Shown here: positions 49,983 to 59,078 of the stretch, one piece after another | Layout: each line of letters starts with the position of its first letter | Numbering within the stretch: the first letter of the stretch is position 1 | Assembly (NCBI RefSeq): GCF_001570365.1 | Contig: NZ_BBYK01000068.1 | Span: forward strand, 1 to 64,000 | DNA length: 64,000 nt | Origin: Microtetraspora fusca | GTDB lineage: Bacteria > Actinomycetota > Actinomycetes > Streptosporangiales > Streptosporangiaceae | Direction: 5' to 3' | Translations under genes and position numbers: made by a program | The notes under the pieces: model-generated | Database searches by the model: none | Told to the model about the DNA's origin: nothing | Seen by the model: the letters and a program-made list of their open reading frames with translations, nothing else

Positions 49983-50699
49983 TCATGCCGCGAGCGCGTC
50001 CGGCACCGTCTCGACCGGCCACGGCACATCGTCCGTTTCCTGACCCTCGGTGCTGCTGGAGGACGGGCGCTCGTCCGCGCCTTCCGCGGCCTCGCCCGGA
50101 GACGTGCCGTCGTCGTCGGAAGACAAGGACGCCTCCGCCGGGTGAGTAGCCCGCCTCTCCGACGGCTGGGCGTCCCCTCCCTCGACCGGGCGAACCGCCT
50201 GCCCCTCCCGGCTGTCCCGTTGCTCCGCCGGGCGCGTGTCCCGCTCGTCCGTGTGGGGCACCGGCCTCAGCTCCCACTCGCGGGTGTCGTCCTCCATGCC
50301 CTGTCGTTCCTGGCCGCCGGCCGTGTCCGCGAAGGACCGGACCGGCTTCTCGAAGCTCGCGATGCCCCACTTGAGGTCGTGGCCGACCGAGCTGGCCTCG
50401 ACCTCGGCCAGGAATCTCTGCTCGCCCTGCCGGTCCTGGAACTGCCGAATCCGGAGCCTGCCGTACACGACCAGCGGGTGGCCTTTGCGGACCGACTGGG
50501 CGACGTTGTCGGCGAGCCCCCGGTAGCAGCGGACCGTGTAGTACGTCGTGTCCTGGGTGGTCCACGTCTGGGACCGCCGGTCGAGCACCCTGCGGTTGAC
50601 CGCGAGCCGCAGGCTCGTCGCGCGCGAGCCGTCGGGGAACTGGTACTGCCGGGGGTCGGCGGTGACATTGCCGCTCAACGTGACGTAGACGTCGCTCAT
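49983..50699 (-). CDS. ssb: Second single-stranded DNA-binding protein (SsbB/Rv2478c-like)
   Basis: 238-aa paralogue of SSB. GGAGG sits 6 bases before the ATG at 50699. The N-terminal ~115 residues are the OB-fold SSB domain (VYVTLSGNVTADPRQYQFPDGSRATSLRLAVNRRV...). The C-terminal ~120 residues are acidic and proline-rich, and the end is PWPVETVPDALAA instead of the canonical acidic DDDIPF tip that recruits partners. In Streptomyces, SsbB of this kind is tied to chromosome segregation during sporulation and lies beside dynamin-like genes, as here. Confidence 0.9.
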   Translation of the reverse strand: MSDVYVTLSGNVTADPRQYQFPDGSRATSLRLAVNRRVLDRRSQTWTTQDTTYYTVRCYRGLADNVAQSVRKGHPLVVYGRLRIRQFQDRQGEQRFLAEVEASSVGHDLKWGIASFEKPVRSFADTAGGQERQGMEDDTREWELRPVPHTDERDTRPAEQRDSREGQAVRPVEGGDAQPSERRATHPAEASLSSDDDGTSPGEAAEGADERPSSSSTEGQETDDVPWPVETVPDALAA

Positions 50700-50814
50700 G
50701 GAGTCCTCCCCAGGTCCGGACCCTCGCCGGACACCGGGGACGACTCTGCCCGTTTCCCCGCCGGCAGCTCTCCGCCGAATCCGGTTCTGTGGACAACTCA
50801 GCGCCTGGGGACGG

Positions 50815-52446
50815 CTACTTCCCGGACGCGGCGGCCACGGCTGCGAAGTACTCGTTGTAGCGCAGCAGCTCGCCCTCGATCGGCGCGACCACCATCTCCT
50901 CCGCCACCGCCGCCACCCGGCGACGCATGTCCCTCTCCAGGCGCTCGCGTTCCCTGGCGGCGGCGAGGACGACGAAGTTCCTGCTCGCCATGCCGGACAG
51001 GAGGCCCACACCCAGAACGCCGATGATCTGCAACCCGAGCCACGGCAGCAGGCCGACGTCGCCGAGGATCTCCACCGGCGCCGCGCCCAGCTTCAGCACG
51101 CCGTACGCGAGGATCGAGCCGGCCCAGGCGACCCCCGCCACGAACAGCACGACGAGGAGGTACTGCCAGATCTTGAGCAGCCACCACCAGCCGGGGACCC
51201 GATCCAGCGGCGGGGCGACCTGGGACAGCTCGTCGGAAAGCGTCGCGGGCAGCTCGACGGACTTCGACCGAGCCGCGTCGCGCACGCCCGCCTGCCAGAC
51301 CTCCGGCATCTCCTGCGTGACGCCGTCGGCCAGTGCCTGCACGGCGTTGTCCACCTCCGCCGGCTGGGCGCTGACGGCGCTGCCCACGAGTGTGCGGATC
51401 TCGTCCTTCACATCGCCGAGCCGCAGGCTGCTCAGCGGGTCGGGCCGCAGCCGGGCCGCCCACCGCGCGTACGGCCAGCCGACCCAGTCCACGGAACGTA
51501 CGCCGTACACGTTCTCCATGGCCTCGCCGACCGCGGAGACGCCGACGGCGTCGCACAGGGCGTCGGTCAGCCCCTCGCGGCGCGCGCCGTCCACGGCGGA
51601 CTCGACGCTCGGGATGTCGGCGACGTCCTTGGCGAGGGGGCTCATCAGCCGGTCGAGGTCCGCCTCCAGCCTCTGGAACGCGGCACGGCGCCGGACCACC
51701 GACTCCGCGAGCACCGCCTTGAGGTCGTCGACGCCTTCGCCGGTGACCGCGGAGGTCACGACCACCTGCGGGCTGTCCACGCCCTCCCTGGAGAGCAGCA
51801 CTCTCAGGTCGGCCACGCAGATCTCGCGGTCCTCCGGGGACAGCCGGTCGGCGTGGTTGAGCACGAAGACCGTCACGGCGTCGTGCCCCGCCAGCTCGGT
51901 AACGTAGCGCCGGTGTACGGAGGCGTCCGCGTACTTCTGCGGGTCGAGCACCCACACCACGAGGTCGGAGACCTTGATCAGCCGGTCGGCCTCGGTGTCG
52001 GTGAGCGCCCGGATCGAGTCGTGGTCGGGCAGGTCGAGCAGGATGAGCCCGTGGAGCTGGCTCTCGCCCTTGTCCAGCGCGCTGGCCCGGGCGAAGCGGT
52101 GCCGCCACTGGATCTGCAGCCAGTCGAGGAGCGGCCCGGCGCCGTCCAGACCCCAGACGCACGCGTGGGTGCGGGCGGTGGTCGGCCTGCGCACTCCGGT
52201 GGGCGAGAGTTCGAGGCCGGAGACGGCGTTGAACAGGGACGACTTGCCGCTTCCCGTGCCTCCGGCCAGCGCGACCACCGTGTGGTCCGGGGACAGCCTG
52301 AGCCGGTCCCCGGCGCGTACGAGCAACTGGGCGGCCTCGGTGAGCGTCGCCTGGTCGGCCCGGTCCGCGCCCAGCTCGACGAGCCGCGCGAGGGCGGCGA
52401 ACCTGGCCCCGAGGCCGTACTGGACGTCGGTGGTGCTGGCAGTCAT
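50815..52446 (-). CDS. Dynamin-like GTPase with membrane anchor (DynA/DynB-type, second of pair)
   Basis: 543-aa protein from ATG 52446, overlapping the upstream GTPase gene stop by 4 bases. Residues about 55-70 hold Walker A GGTGSGKSS, with G2 Thr in GVRRPTTA and Walker B LLDLPDHDS; VFVLNHADR stands where NKxD would be. A stalk-like helical region follows and two TM helices lie near 425-490 (WQYLLVVLFVAGVAWAGSILAYGV, LQIIGVLGVGLLS). Streptomyces DynA and DynB stabilise Z-rings at sporulation septa; the location next to ssbB supports that role. Confidence 0.88.
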   Translation of the reverse strand: MTASTTDVQYGLGARFAALARLVELGADRADQATLTEAAQLLVRAGDRLRLSPDHTVVALAGGTGSGKSSLFNAVSGLELSPTGVRRPTTARTHACVWGLDGAGPLLDWLQIQWRHRFARASALDKGESQLHGLILLDLPDHDSIRALTDTEADRLIKVSDLVVWVLDPQKYADASVHRRYVTELAGHDAVTVFVLNHADRLSPEDREICVADLRVLLSREGVDSPQVVVTSAVTGEGVDDLKAVLAESVVRRRAAFQRLEADLDRLMSPLAKDVADIPSVESAVDGARREGLTDALCDAVGVSAVGEAMENVYGVRSVDWVGWPYARWAARLRPDPLSSLRLGDVKDEIRTLVGSAVSAQPAEVDNAVQALADGVTQEMPEVWQAGVRDAARSKSVELPATLSDELSQVAPPLDRVPGWWWLLKIWQYLLVVLFVAGVAWAGSILAYGVLKLGAAPVEILGDVGLLPWLGLQIIGVLGVGLLSGMASRNFVVLAAARERERLERDMRRRVAAVAEEMVVAPIEGELLRYNEYFAAVAAASGK

Positions 52447-55400
52447 CGTGCGACCTCGAGGTTGTACGTCGCCTGGTACAGGCGGGTGGCTGCTGCCTCG
52501 TCCGGGATCCCGGCGCCGTCGAGCTCGTCCACGTAGCGCAGGGTCTCCTCGTCGAAGACCATGCCGATGCGGGCGCGCAGATCGCTCCGGGCCTTCGCGC
52601 TGATGTTCCGTAGCGACTCGGCGCCGAGGAGCGCGCGCAGCAGGCGCTGCGGCAGCGCGCCCGCTCCCCGGCCGGACGAGACGTCCGTGGCGCCGTAGCC
52701 GAGCAGGCTCACCGTGAAGATCAGGGCGAGCGACTCCACGTCGAAGGACACGAGCCGTGCCACCGAGCGCTTGGTCACGCCTTCGGTCCTGATCAACTCG
52801 GTGACGTGGTCCTGCCAGGCGCCGATGGCGCGCGAGGTGCGCTGCGTGGCCTCGTCGGACGAGCGGCCGAGACCGGGTGTGGCGGCGAGCCGGTCGCCCG
52901 CGCCCGCCCGCTGCCGCCAGCGCACGACGACCTCCTCCGCGGCCCGCTCGGCGGCGGAGTTGATCACGCTTTCCAGCGCGTTCCTGATCGCCGTCCTGAG
53001 CGCGCGGGCGCGTTGCGGCCCCCGCTGGCCCCCCTTGCCTCCCCGCCGGAGCTGGAGGGTGCGGATCAGGTCGCCGGAGCCGGCGAAGTCCTGCCAGCGG
53101 GCCAGCACCTCGCCGCGCAGCAGCGAGCCGTTCCTGGTGGCCTCGTCGATGTCGGCCAGCGCGCCCATGTACGCGGCGTCCACGTCGGAGCGCAGGTCCG
53201 CGCGCAGCGCCACCTGCGTCTCCAGATGCCTGGCCAGTGCGGGCACCCGGTTGCGGAAGCTGTCCAGGACGCCGTTCAGAGTCGTCCGTACGGCGGCGGC
53301 GCGCCGCTCGTCGTCCACGGAGAGGTGGGCCAGCCACATCCGCAGCTCGGAGACCTCCTTGTCGGGAAGACGCCCCTCGGTGACCGTCGTTTCCTTGATC
53401 ACGAAACGCTCGGCGTCGGCCAGGCCGTACTCGTCGAGCATCCGGCCGAAGTGCTTCACGATGACGTCGCGGGATTTCTCCGGCACCCGGGACAGCACGA
53501 TGACCAGCCGTGCGCCGCGTTCCTTGGCCAGCCGCAGCAGGTTCCACGAGGGCGCGTCGGCGTACCGGGAGGCGGTGGTCACGAACACCCACATATCGGC
53601 CGCGTCGAGCATCCGGTGGGCGATCTCGTGGTGCTCCTCCACGACCGAGTCGATGTCCGGGGTGTCGAGCAGCGCCACGCCCGGCGGGAGGCGCTCCGTG
53701 GTGGACAGCACGACGCTGTCCGTGCCCACGCCCTCGACGGGCCGCTCGAGCCGGGTCAGCCCGCCGAGCAGGTCCCCCTCGGCGAACCATTCGTGGTCGT
53801 CGGGGTGGCACACCAGCACCGGCGTCCCCGTCGTGGGGCGGCGCACGCCCGTCGTGCTCACCCGCTGCGCGGCGAGGGTGTTGACCAGGGTGGACTTGCC
53901 CGCCCCGGTCGAGCCCGCGACGACGATCAGCGCGGGTGCGGTGCTCATGTGCACGCGCGGGATGACGTAGTCCTCAAGCTGGGCCAGCACGGCGGCCTGC
54001 GCCTTGCGCGCCTCCTCCGCGCCCGGGATGTCCAGTCCGAAGTGCAGGTCCTCCACGGCCAGGCGGAGCTGATCCAGCGCGTCGGTCAGCGCGGCGGAGA
54101 CCGGTTCCGGCAGCGGCACCTTCCGCACCCGGGCCGCGGGATCCTCTTCAGCCTCTTCAGCCTCTACCGCCGCTTGAGCCGTGTCGGCCTTTTCGACCTC
54201 GTCGGCCTCGTCGTCCGGGCCGCCGGTCGTGCCCGTCGCGTCCTCCGCGTTCGCGGCCTCGTCCGTCCTGACCTCGTCGTCATGAGGCATGCCCTCGGCG
54301 GCATGGGGCCCGGCCTCGGCCTCCTCGCTGTCCGCCGCGTCGCCGCTCTCGCGCGTGATGTCGTACGCGTCGCTGCTCTCGCCCGTGACGTCGTTCGCGT
54401 CGTTCGCGTCGCCGGTCTCGTTGTCCGCCCCGGCTTCACGCTTCTCCGCGTCGGTCTCGGCGGCGGACCACTGCGCGTCGTCGGCCGGCCCGATCGGACC
54501 AGCGTCGGCCCATCCCGCGGGCTCGTCGCCTCCGACCTCGTCGTCCCCGATCTCGTCCGAGCGCCACGCCTCGGCCTGTCCCGCGGCTTCGCCGCCCCCC
54601 GCCTCGTCCCCGGCCTCGTCGGATCGCCACGCCTCGGATGCGGAGACGCTTTCGCTCTCATCCACCTGTCCGTACGCGGCGAACTCGGCGTCGCCGGAAT
54701 CGTCCGGCTGAGCCTCGGATGTCGAGCCGTCCTCGGTCTGTACTGCGCCGCCGGGCCACTCGATCGTCTCGGGCGCCTCGGATCGCCCGGCGTCCTCGGC
54801 TTCCACACCAGCCACCGTGCCCGGGGCGTCCTCGGCTTCCCCGCCGGCCACCGTGCCGGGGGCGTCCTCGATCTGCCCCGGATACTCGTCGCCCTGGGCT
54901 CCGTCGATGGCGGGAGCGCCCTCGAAAGTGCCCGCGATCTCACCGACGTGCCCGCCGTCGTCGGCCACGTCGTGGGCGTTCTCGCCGTCACCGACGTCGA
55001 GAACGTCCGGCACACCGGCGGCGTACGGCTCGGCAGGGCCGGTGAGCGCGGTGCCACCGGCGGCGGCCTCGCCGTCGGACGCGGTGGCGGGGCGGTCGGG
55101 GGCGATAGCGGAGCTGTCGGTAGTGCTGGGGGTGGTGGAGTGGTCGGTGGCGGTGGGGGTGCCAGAGTGGTCGGTGGCGGTCTCGTCCTCCGCCTCCTCG
55201 ACCGGGGTCACGTCCCGCGACCACTCGTCGCCATCCTTCTCGCGGGCGGCGACCGCGCCGTCCGTCGTCTCGGCGTGTCGCCAAGGGGATGGCGCGCTGG
55301 CGGTGGGCGTCTCCGGACCGTTTTCCCGGCCGTCGGCCGGGTCGGAGCGATCTGCCCGGTCCGCCGTTTCGTCGTGAACAGGGGTCGTCCCGCGGTCACC

Positions 55401-56597
55401 TAACGTGGCGCTCGCACCGGACGTCCGGTCCTCGTCCGCCGTCGTGCCGGACGTGCCCGGCGTCGCATCGTGGTCGAGGTCGCCGGTCGTTGGGCGTCGC
55501 GTGGCCGTGCTGAAGGCGTCCCAGCCGGGGACCCCGTCCGAGACGGCGGCGAATCCGGCGCTGACCACGTCGGCCAGGTCGGGCCGCCGGGTCGTTTCCG
55601 GCGCTTCGGCCCCCTCGCGGGCGGCAGCGGCAGCGGATCGCGGCGCGAACGCGTCCCAGTCGCCCGTCCCCTCCGATCCCGTACGGGGGGCGGACGCCGG
55701 ACGGCCGTCACGTGGAGGCGTCGCGGCATCGCGGGGGGCGCGGGCCGGGGCGTCCCAGACCGAGGTCCGCTCGGCGGCGCTGTCCTTCGCGGGTGTGTCC
55801 CATACAGACGTCGCCTCCGACGCGCTCTCCCCGGCGGCGTCACGGGTCGGCCGCTCCCAGAGGGACGTCTCCTCCGCCGGAGTGCGGCGGGCCGCGTCGT
55901 CACGAGCGGGCGGGTCCCATCCGGACATCTCCTCCGCCGGAGTGCGGCGGGCCGCGTCGTCACGAGCGGGCGGGTCCCATCCGGACGTCTCCCCCGCCGG
56001 TCCCGGCGTCACGTCGTGCTCGGGTGTGTCCCAGGCCGGGTCGCGACGTGCCGATCGACCGCGTACGAGCGGTTCGTCGCTGTCGGGCCGTGCCGCGCGG
56101 GGCGCCTCGCCCGTTCCCGGCGCGCCGGAGGCGCCGCTCAGCGGGGACGGGCGCCTCGGCTGCTGCGTGGCGAACGCGTCCCAGCCCGGCGTCGCCCACG
56201 CCGTACGGTCACCGATGCGCGGGCGGGCCGGGCGGTCGGGGGCGCCGGTCGTGTCGGGGGCGCCGGTCGTGTCGGACGCGCGCGCGTCCCGCGCGGTGAA
56301 GGCGTCCCAGCGGTCGTCTTCCGTGCCGGAGTCCGTCGCCCGGGAGGGACGCACCGTGAAGCCGTCCCAGCTGTCGCCCGTGTCCCAGTCGGAACGGTCG
56401 GGACGCTCGGGACCGCTCTGGGCCGGGTGGTCGCCGTCGGCCGGGTCGCCGTCGCGGATGGGACGGAAGGCGACCGTCTGCTCTCCCGGGGTCTCCGGGT
56501 GCTCACCGGTGTGATCGATGGCCTGCTCCTCGTTCTCCGCGTGGCCGGACCGGTCGACGGACCCGTCGTCGGGCGTCTTCCAGGCAGGCGACTTCAC
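52443..56597 (-). CDS. Dynamin-like GTPase with ~820-residue disordered N-terminus
   Basis: 1384 aa from GTG 56597 (the frame is open further upstream but that is cysG antiparallel reading). The C-terminal ~550 residues are a dynamin-like GTPase: Walker A VVAGSTGAGKST near 897, G2 TTGVRRPTTG, Walker B LLDTPDIDS, G4-like LSRVPEKS, then helical stalk. The first ~820 residues are acidic, Glu/Asp/Ala/Thr/Ser-rich and contain about eleven W-[DE]-x-[FP] motifs (such as SGWDPPARDD twice, PGWDAFATQQ, SVWDTPAKDS). The GTPase pair is coupled to cysG. The tandem 60-bp duplication at 55863-55982 lies in the disordered part. Confidence 0.85.
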   Translation of the reverse strand: MKSPAWKTPDDGSVDRSGHAENEEQAIDHTGEHPETPGEQTVAFRPIRDGDPADGDHPAQSGPERPDRSDWDTGDSWDGFTVRPSRATDSGTEDDRWDAFTARDARASDTTGAPDTTGAPDRPARPRIGDRTAWATPGWDAFATQQPRRPSPLSGASGAPGTGEAPRAARPDSDEPLVRGRSARRDPAWDTPEHDVTPGPAGETSGWDPPARDDAARRTPAEEMSGWDPPARDDAARRTPAEETSLWERPTRDAAGESASEATSVWDTPAKDSAAERTSVWDAPARAPRDAATPPRDGRPASAPRTGSEGTGDWDAFAPRSAAAAAREGAEAPETTRRPDLADVVSAGFAAVSDGVPGWDAFSTATRRPTTGDLDHDATPGTSGTTADEDRTSGASATLGDRGTTPVHDETADRADRSDPADGRENGPETPTASAPSPWRHAETTDGAVAAREKDGDEWSRDVTPVEEAEDETATDHSGTPTATDHSTTPSTTDSSAIAPDRPATASDGEAAAGGTALTGPAEPYAAGVPDVLDVGDGENAHDVADDGGHVGEIAGTFEGAPAIDGAQGDEYPGQIEDAPGTVAGGEAEDAPGTVAGVEAEDAGRSEAPETIEWPGGAVQTEDGSTSEAQPDDSGDAEFAAYGQVDESESVSASEAWRSDEAGDEAGGGEAAGQAEAWRSDEIGDDEVGGDEPAGWADAGPIGPADDAQWSAAETDAEKREAGADNETGDANDANDVTGESSDAYDITRESGDAADSEEAEAGPHAAEGMPHDDEVRTDEAANAEDATGTTGGPDDEADEVEKADTAQAAVEAEEAEEDPAARVRKVPLPEPVSAALTDALDQLRLAVEDLHFGLDIPGAEEARKAQAAVLAQLEDYVIPRVHMSTAPALIVVAGSTGAGKSTLVNTLAAQRVSTTGVRRPTTGTPVLVCHPDDHEWFAEGDLLGGLTRLERPVEGVGTDSVVLSTTERLPPGVALLDTPDIDSVVEEHHEIAHRMLDAADMWVFVTTASRYADAPSWNLLRLAKERGARLVIVLSRVPEKSRDVIVKHFGRMLDEYGLADAERFVIKETTVTEGRLPDKEVSELRMWLAHLSVDDERRAAAVRTTLNGVLDSFRNRVPALARHLETQVALRADLRSDVDAAYMGALADIDEATRNGSLLRGEVLARWQDFAGSGDLIRTLQLRRGGKGGQRGPQRARALRTAIRNALESVINSAAERAAEEVVVRWRQRAGAGDRLAATPGLGRSSDEATQRTSRAIGAWQDHVTELIRTEGVTKRSVARLVSFDVESLALIFTVSLLGYGATDVSSGRGAGALPQRLLRALLGAESLRNISAKARSDLRARIGMVFDEETLRYVDELDGAGIPDEAAATRLYQATYNLEVAR
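55863..55982. repeat. Two tandem 60-bp units within the dynamin-like gene
   Basis: Two directly adjacent copies of a 60-base unit (units about 55863-55922 and 55923-55982), identical over at least 53 bases and differing at only one to three positions. Each encodes a 20-residue block around GWDPPARDDAARRTPAEE. They look like a recent in-frame duplication of the repeated W-motif region. Confidence 0.95.
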
Positions 56598-57826
56598 GGG
56601 ATCCGCTCCACTCGCACCATTTCGATCTCCTGGCCGACTCTGACGACGTCGCCGACGATCACGATCGCCGGCGGCCGCACCCCGGTCGCGGTCACGCGCT
56701 CCGCCACCGTGGCGAGCGTGGCGGCGAGTGCTCGTTGGGTGGGAAGAGTACCGTCCTGCACCACCATCACGGGAGTTTCCGGCGAACGTCCGTACCGTAC
56801 GAGCGCGTCGGCGATCTCCGCGATCCGTTCGACGCCCATCAGCAGGACGAGCGTTCCCTTCGACCGGGCGAGCCCCGGCCAGTCGACCGTCGACTTCGGG
56901 TCGTCCGGGGCCACGTGTACGGAGATCACGTGGAACTCCTGGCTGACCCCCCGGTGGGTGACGGGCACTCCGGCCGCGGCCGGCACGGCCACCGCGCTGG
57001 TGACGCCCGGCACGACCGTCACCGGGATGCCGGCGCGGGCGCAGGCGATCATCTCCTCGCCGCCGCGTCCGAAGACGAACGGGTCGCCGCCCTTGAGCCG
57101 GACGACGAACTTGCCCTGCCTGGCGTGCTCGACCAGCAGCTCGTTGATCCGCTCCTGCGCCAGGTAGCGGCCGTACGGGATCTTGGCGGCGTCGATGAGC
57201 TCGACGTCGGGCGGCAGCTCGTCGAGGAGGGCGCGCGGGGCGAGCCGGTCGGCAACGACGACGTCCGCCTGGGCGAGGAGCTGGCGTCCCCGGACGGTGA
57301 TCAGCCCGGGGTCGCCCGGCCCGCCGCCGACGAGGGCGACGCCGACAGGCTTGCCACGGTGGCGGCGCGCGTCCACGGTGCCGTCGCGGAGCGCGTTGAC
57401 GACCTCGTCGCGGATGCCCGCGGCCCGGCGCGGGTCGCCGCCCGCCGTGATGGCGACGCCGATCTCCCCGACCCGGCCGCTCGCGGGCGTCCAGGCGGCG
57501 GACGCCTCTTTGTCGTCGGCGCGTACGCACCAGATGCGCTTGGCCTCGGCCTCGGCGGCGATCGCCGCGTTCACCTCGCGCCGGCTGGTGCAGGCGTGTA
57601 CGAGCCACGCGCCGTCGCAGTCCCCCACCTGGTACGGCCGGCGCTCCCACGTGACGCGGCCGTCGGCGATCAGATCGTCGAGGGCGGGGGTGGCGCTGGG
57701 CGAGACGAGGACGACGGAGGCTCCGGCGTCGAGCAGGGCGGGGATTCTCCGCTGTGCGACGCGGCCGCCGCCCACGACCAGAACCCGCCGTCCATCGAGG
57801 CGAAGGCCAAGCAGGTAGGGCGCCAT
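56594..57826 (-). CDS. cysG: Siroheme synthase (precorrin-2 dehydrogenase/uroporphyrinogen-III methyltransferase fusion)
   Basis: 410-aa fusion. The N-terminal ~155 residues are a Rossmann-fold precorrin-2 dehydrogenase/ferrochelatase-type domain (RVLVVGGGRVAQRRIPALLDAGASVVLVSP). From about residue 165 it is SUMT (VALVGGGPGDPGLITVRGRQLL, ADVVVADRLAPR, KGGDPFVFGRGGEE, VVPGVTSAVAVPAAAGVPVTHRG). It methylates uroporphyrinogen III for siroheme and cobalamin. The stop overlaps the first GTPase gene start (GTGA). ATG at 57826 has GGGAGA 9 bases upstream. A likely TTGACG in the upstream gap is a candidate -35. Confidence 0.93.
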   Translation of the reverse strand: MAPYLLGLRLDGRRVLVVGGGRVAQRRIPALLDAGASVVLVSPSATPALDDLIADGRVTWERRPYQVGDCDGAWLVHACTSRREVNAAIAAEAEAKRIWCVRADDKEASAAWTPASGRVGEIGVAITAGGDPRRAAGIRDEVVNALRDGTVDARRHRGKPVGVALVGGGPGDPGLITVRGRQLLAQADVVVADRLAPRALLDELPPDVELIDAAKIPYGRYLAQERINELLVEHARQGKFVVRLKGGDPFVFGRGGEEMIACARAGIPVTVVPGVTSAVAVPAAAGVPVTHRGVSQEFHVISVHVAPDDPKSTVDWPGLARSKGTLVLLMGVERIAEIADALVRYGRSPETPVMVVQDGTLPTQRALAATLATVAERVTATGVRPPAIVIVGDVVRVGQEIEMVRVERIP

Positions 57827-57973
57827 GACCCCAATCTCCCTAATGCGTCAAGCGTGCAGTGTTAGGAGGCAAATTTACCGGTTGGCCGGTGACCGACGGC
57901 TCAGCGGATCAGGATCTGCCGGACGACGCGTCCCCCGTGCCGTCCGCCCCGACAGATCCTAGAGCAGGGCGGG

Positions 57974-59062
57974 TCAGTGCTCCTTGTCGGTCACTCCGGC
58001 GGAATCGAAGGTGGCGACCTCGTGCATCACCCGTACGGCGGCGCTGACCAGCGGGTGGGCGAGCAGGCCGCCGGTGCCCTCGCCGAGGCGGAGTTCGAGG
58101 TCGACGAGCGGCCGCAGGCCGAGGTGGTCGAGGGTCGCGGCGTGGCCCGGCTCGGCCGAGCGGTGCCCGGCGACACAGTAGGAGGCTGCGGCGGGAGCGA
58201 GGGCGACGGCCGCGAGGGCGGCGGAGCCGGCGATCACGCCGTCGAGGATGACCGGCACACGCGCCGCGGCGGCGGCGAGGATGAACCCGGCTATCGCGGC
58301 GTGTTCCAACCCGCCGACGGAGGCGAGGGCGCGCAGGGCGTCGTCGCGCCGCTCCGGCGCGAAGCCGTCGGTCTCCCGCAGCCGGTTGGCCTCCAGCGCC
58401 CGGCGCACGACACCGATCTTGTGCTGGTGGGTGGCGTCGTCGATGCCGGTGCCGCGCCCGGTCACCTCCGCCGCCTCGCGTCCGGTGTACGCGCAGATGA
58501 GCGCGGCGGAGGCGGTGGTGTTGGCGATGCCCATGTCCCCGGTGATGAGGCAGCGGGCGCCGCCCTCGATCAGCTCCCGGGCCGTCTCGACACCCACCGC
58601 GAGCGCGGCAGCGGCCTGGTCGGCGGTCATGGCGGGGCCGAGGGACAGGTCCGCCGTGCCGTACGCGACCTTGCGGGCGCGCAGGCCGGGTGCGGCGGGC
58701 AGATCGGAGGCGACTCCCACGTCGACCACGGTCACCGAGGCCCCGGCCGAGGCGGCGAACGCGTTGGCCACGGCCCCGCCGGCCAGGAAGTTGGCCACCA
58801 TCTGGGTGGTCACCTCCTGCGGCCACGGCGAGACGCCCTGAGCGTGCACGCCGTGGTCGGCGGCGAAGATCGCGAGCGCGGCGGGCGTCGGCATCGGGGG
58901 CGGGCAGACGCCCGCCACCCCGGCGAGCCGTACGGCGACGTCTTCGAGCGCACCGAGGGCGCCGCGCGGCTTGGTGAGCCGGTCCTGGTGCTCTCGTGCC
59001 CGTGCCATCGCATCGCGGTCGGCCGGGCGGATCGCCGAGATCGTCTCATCAAGCGGTGTCAA
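57974..59062 (-). CDS. cobT: Nicotinate-nucleotide-dimethylbenzimidazole phosphoribosyltransferase
   Basis: 362-aa cobalamin lower-ligand enzyme that joins nicotinate mononucleotide to dimethylbenzimidazole. The TTG start at 59062 has GGAGAG 7 bases upstream. CobT motifs: ADHGVHAQGVSPWPQEVTTQMVANFL at about 70-95, the GDMGIANTTASAAL segment, and the catalytic Glu region near the C-terminus (LRLGEGTGG). It is downstream of the CbiX-type gene on the same strand, 17 bases apart. Confidence 0.94.
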   Translation of the reverse strand: MTPLDETISAIRPADRDAMARAREHQDRLTKPRGALGALEDVAVRLAGVAGVCPPPMPTPAALAIFAADHGVHAQGVSPWPQEVTTQMVANFLAGGAVANAFAASAGASVTVVDVGVASDLPAAPGLRARKVAYGTADLSLGPAMTADQAAAALAVGVETARELIEGGARCLITGDMGIANTTASAALICAYTGREAAEVTGRGTGIDDATHQHKIGVVRRALEANRLRETDGFAPERRDDALRALASVGGLEHAAIAGFILAAAAARVPVILDGVIAGSAALAAVALAPAAASYCVAGHRSAEPGHAATLDHLGLRPLVDLELRLGEGTGGLLAHPLVSAAVRVMHEVATFDSAGVTDKEH

Positions 59063-59078
59063 CGCGTGCTCTCCAATG

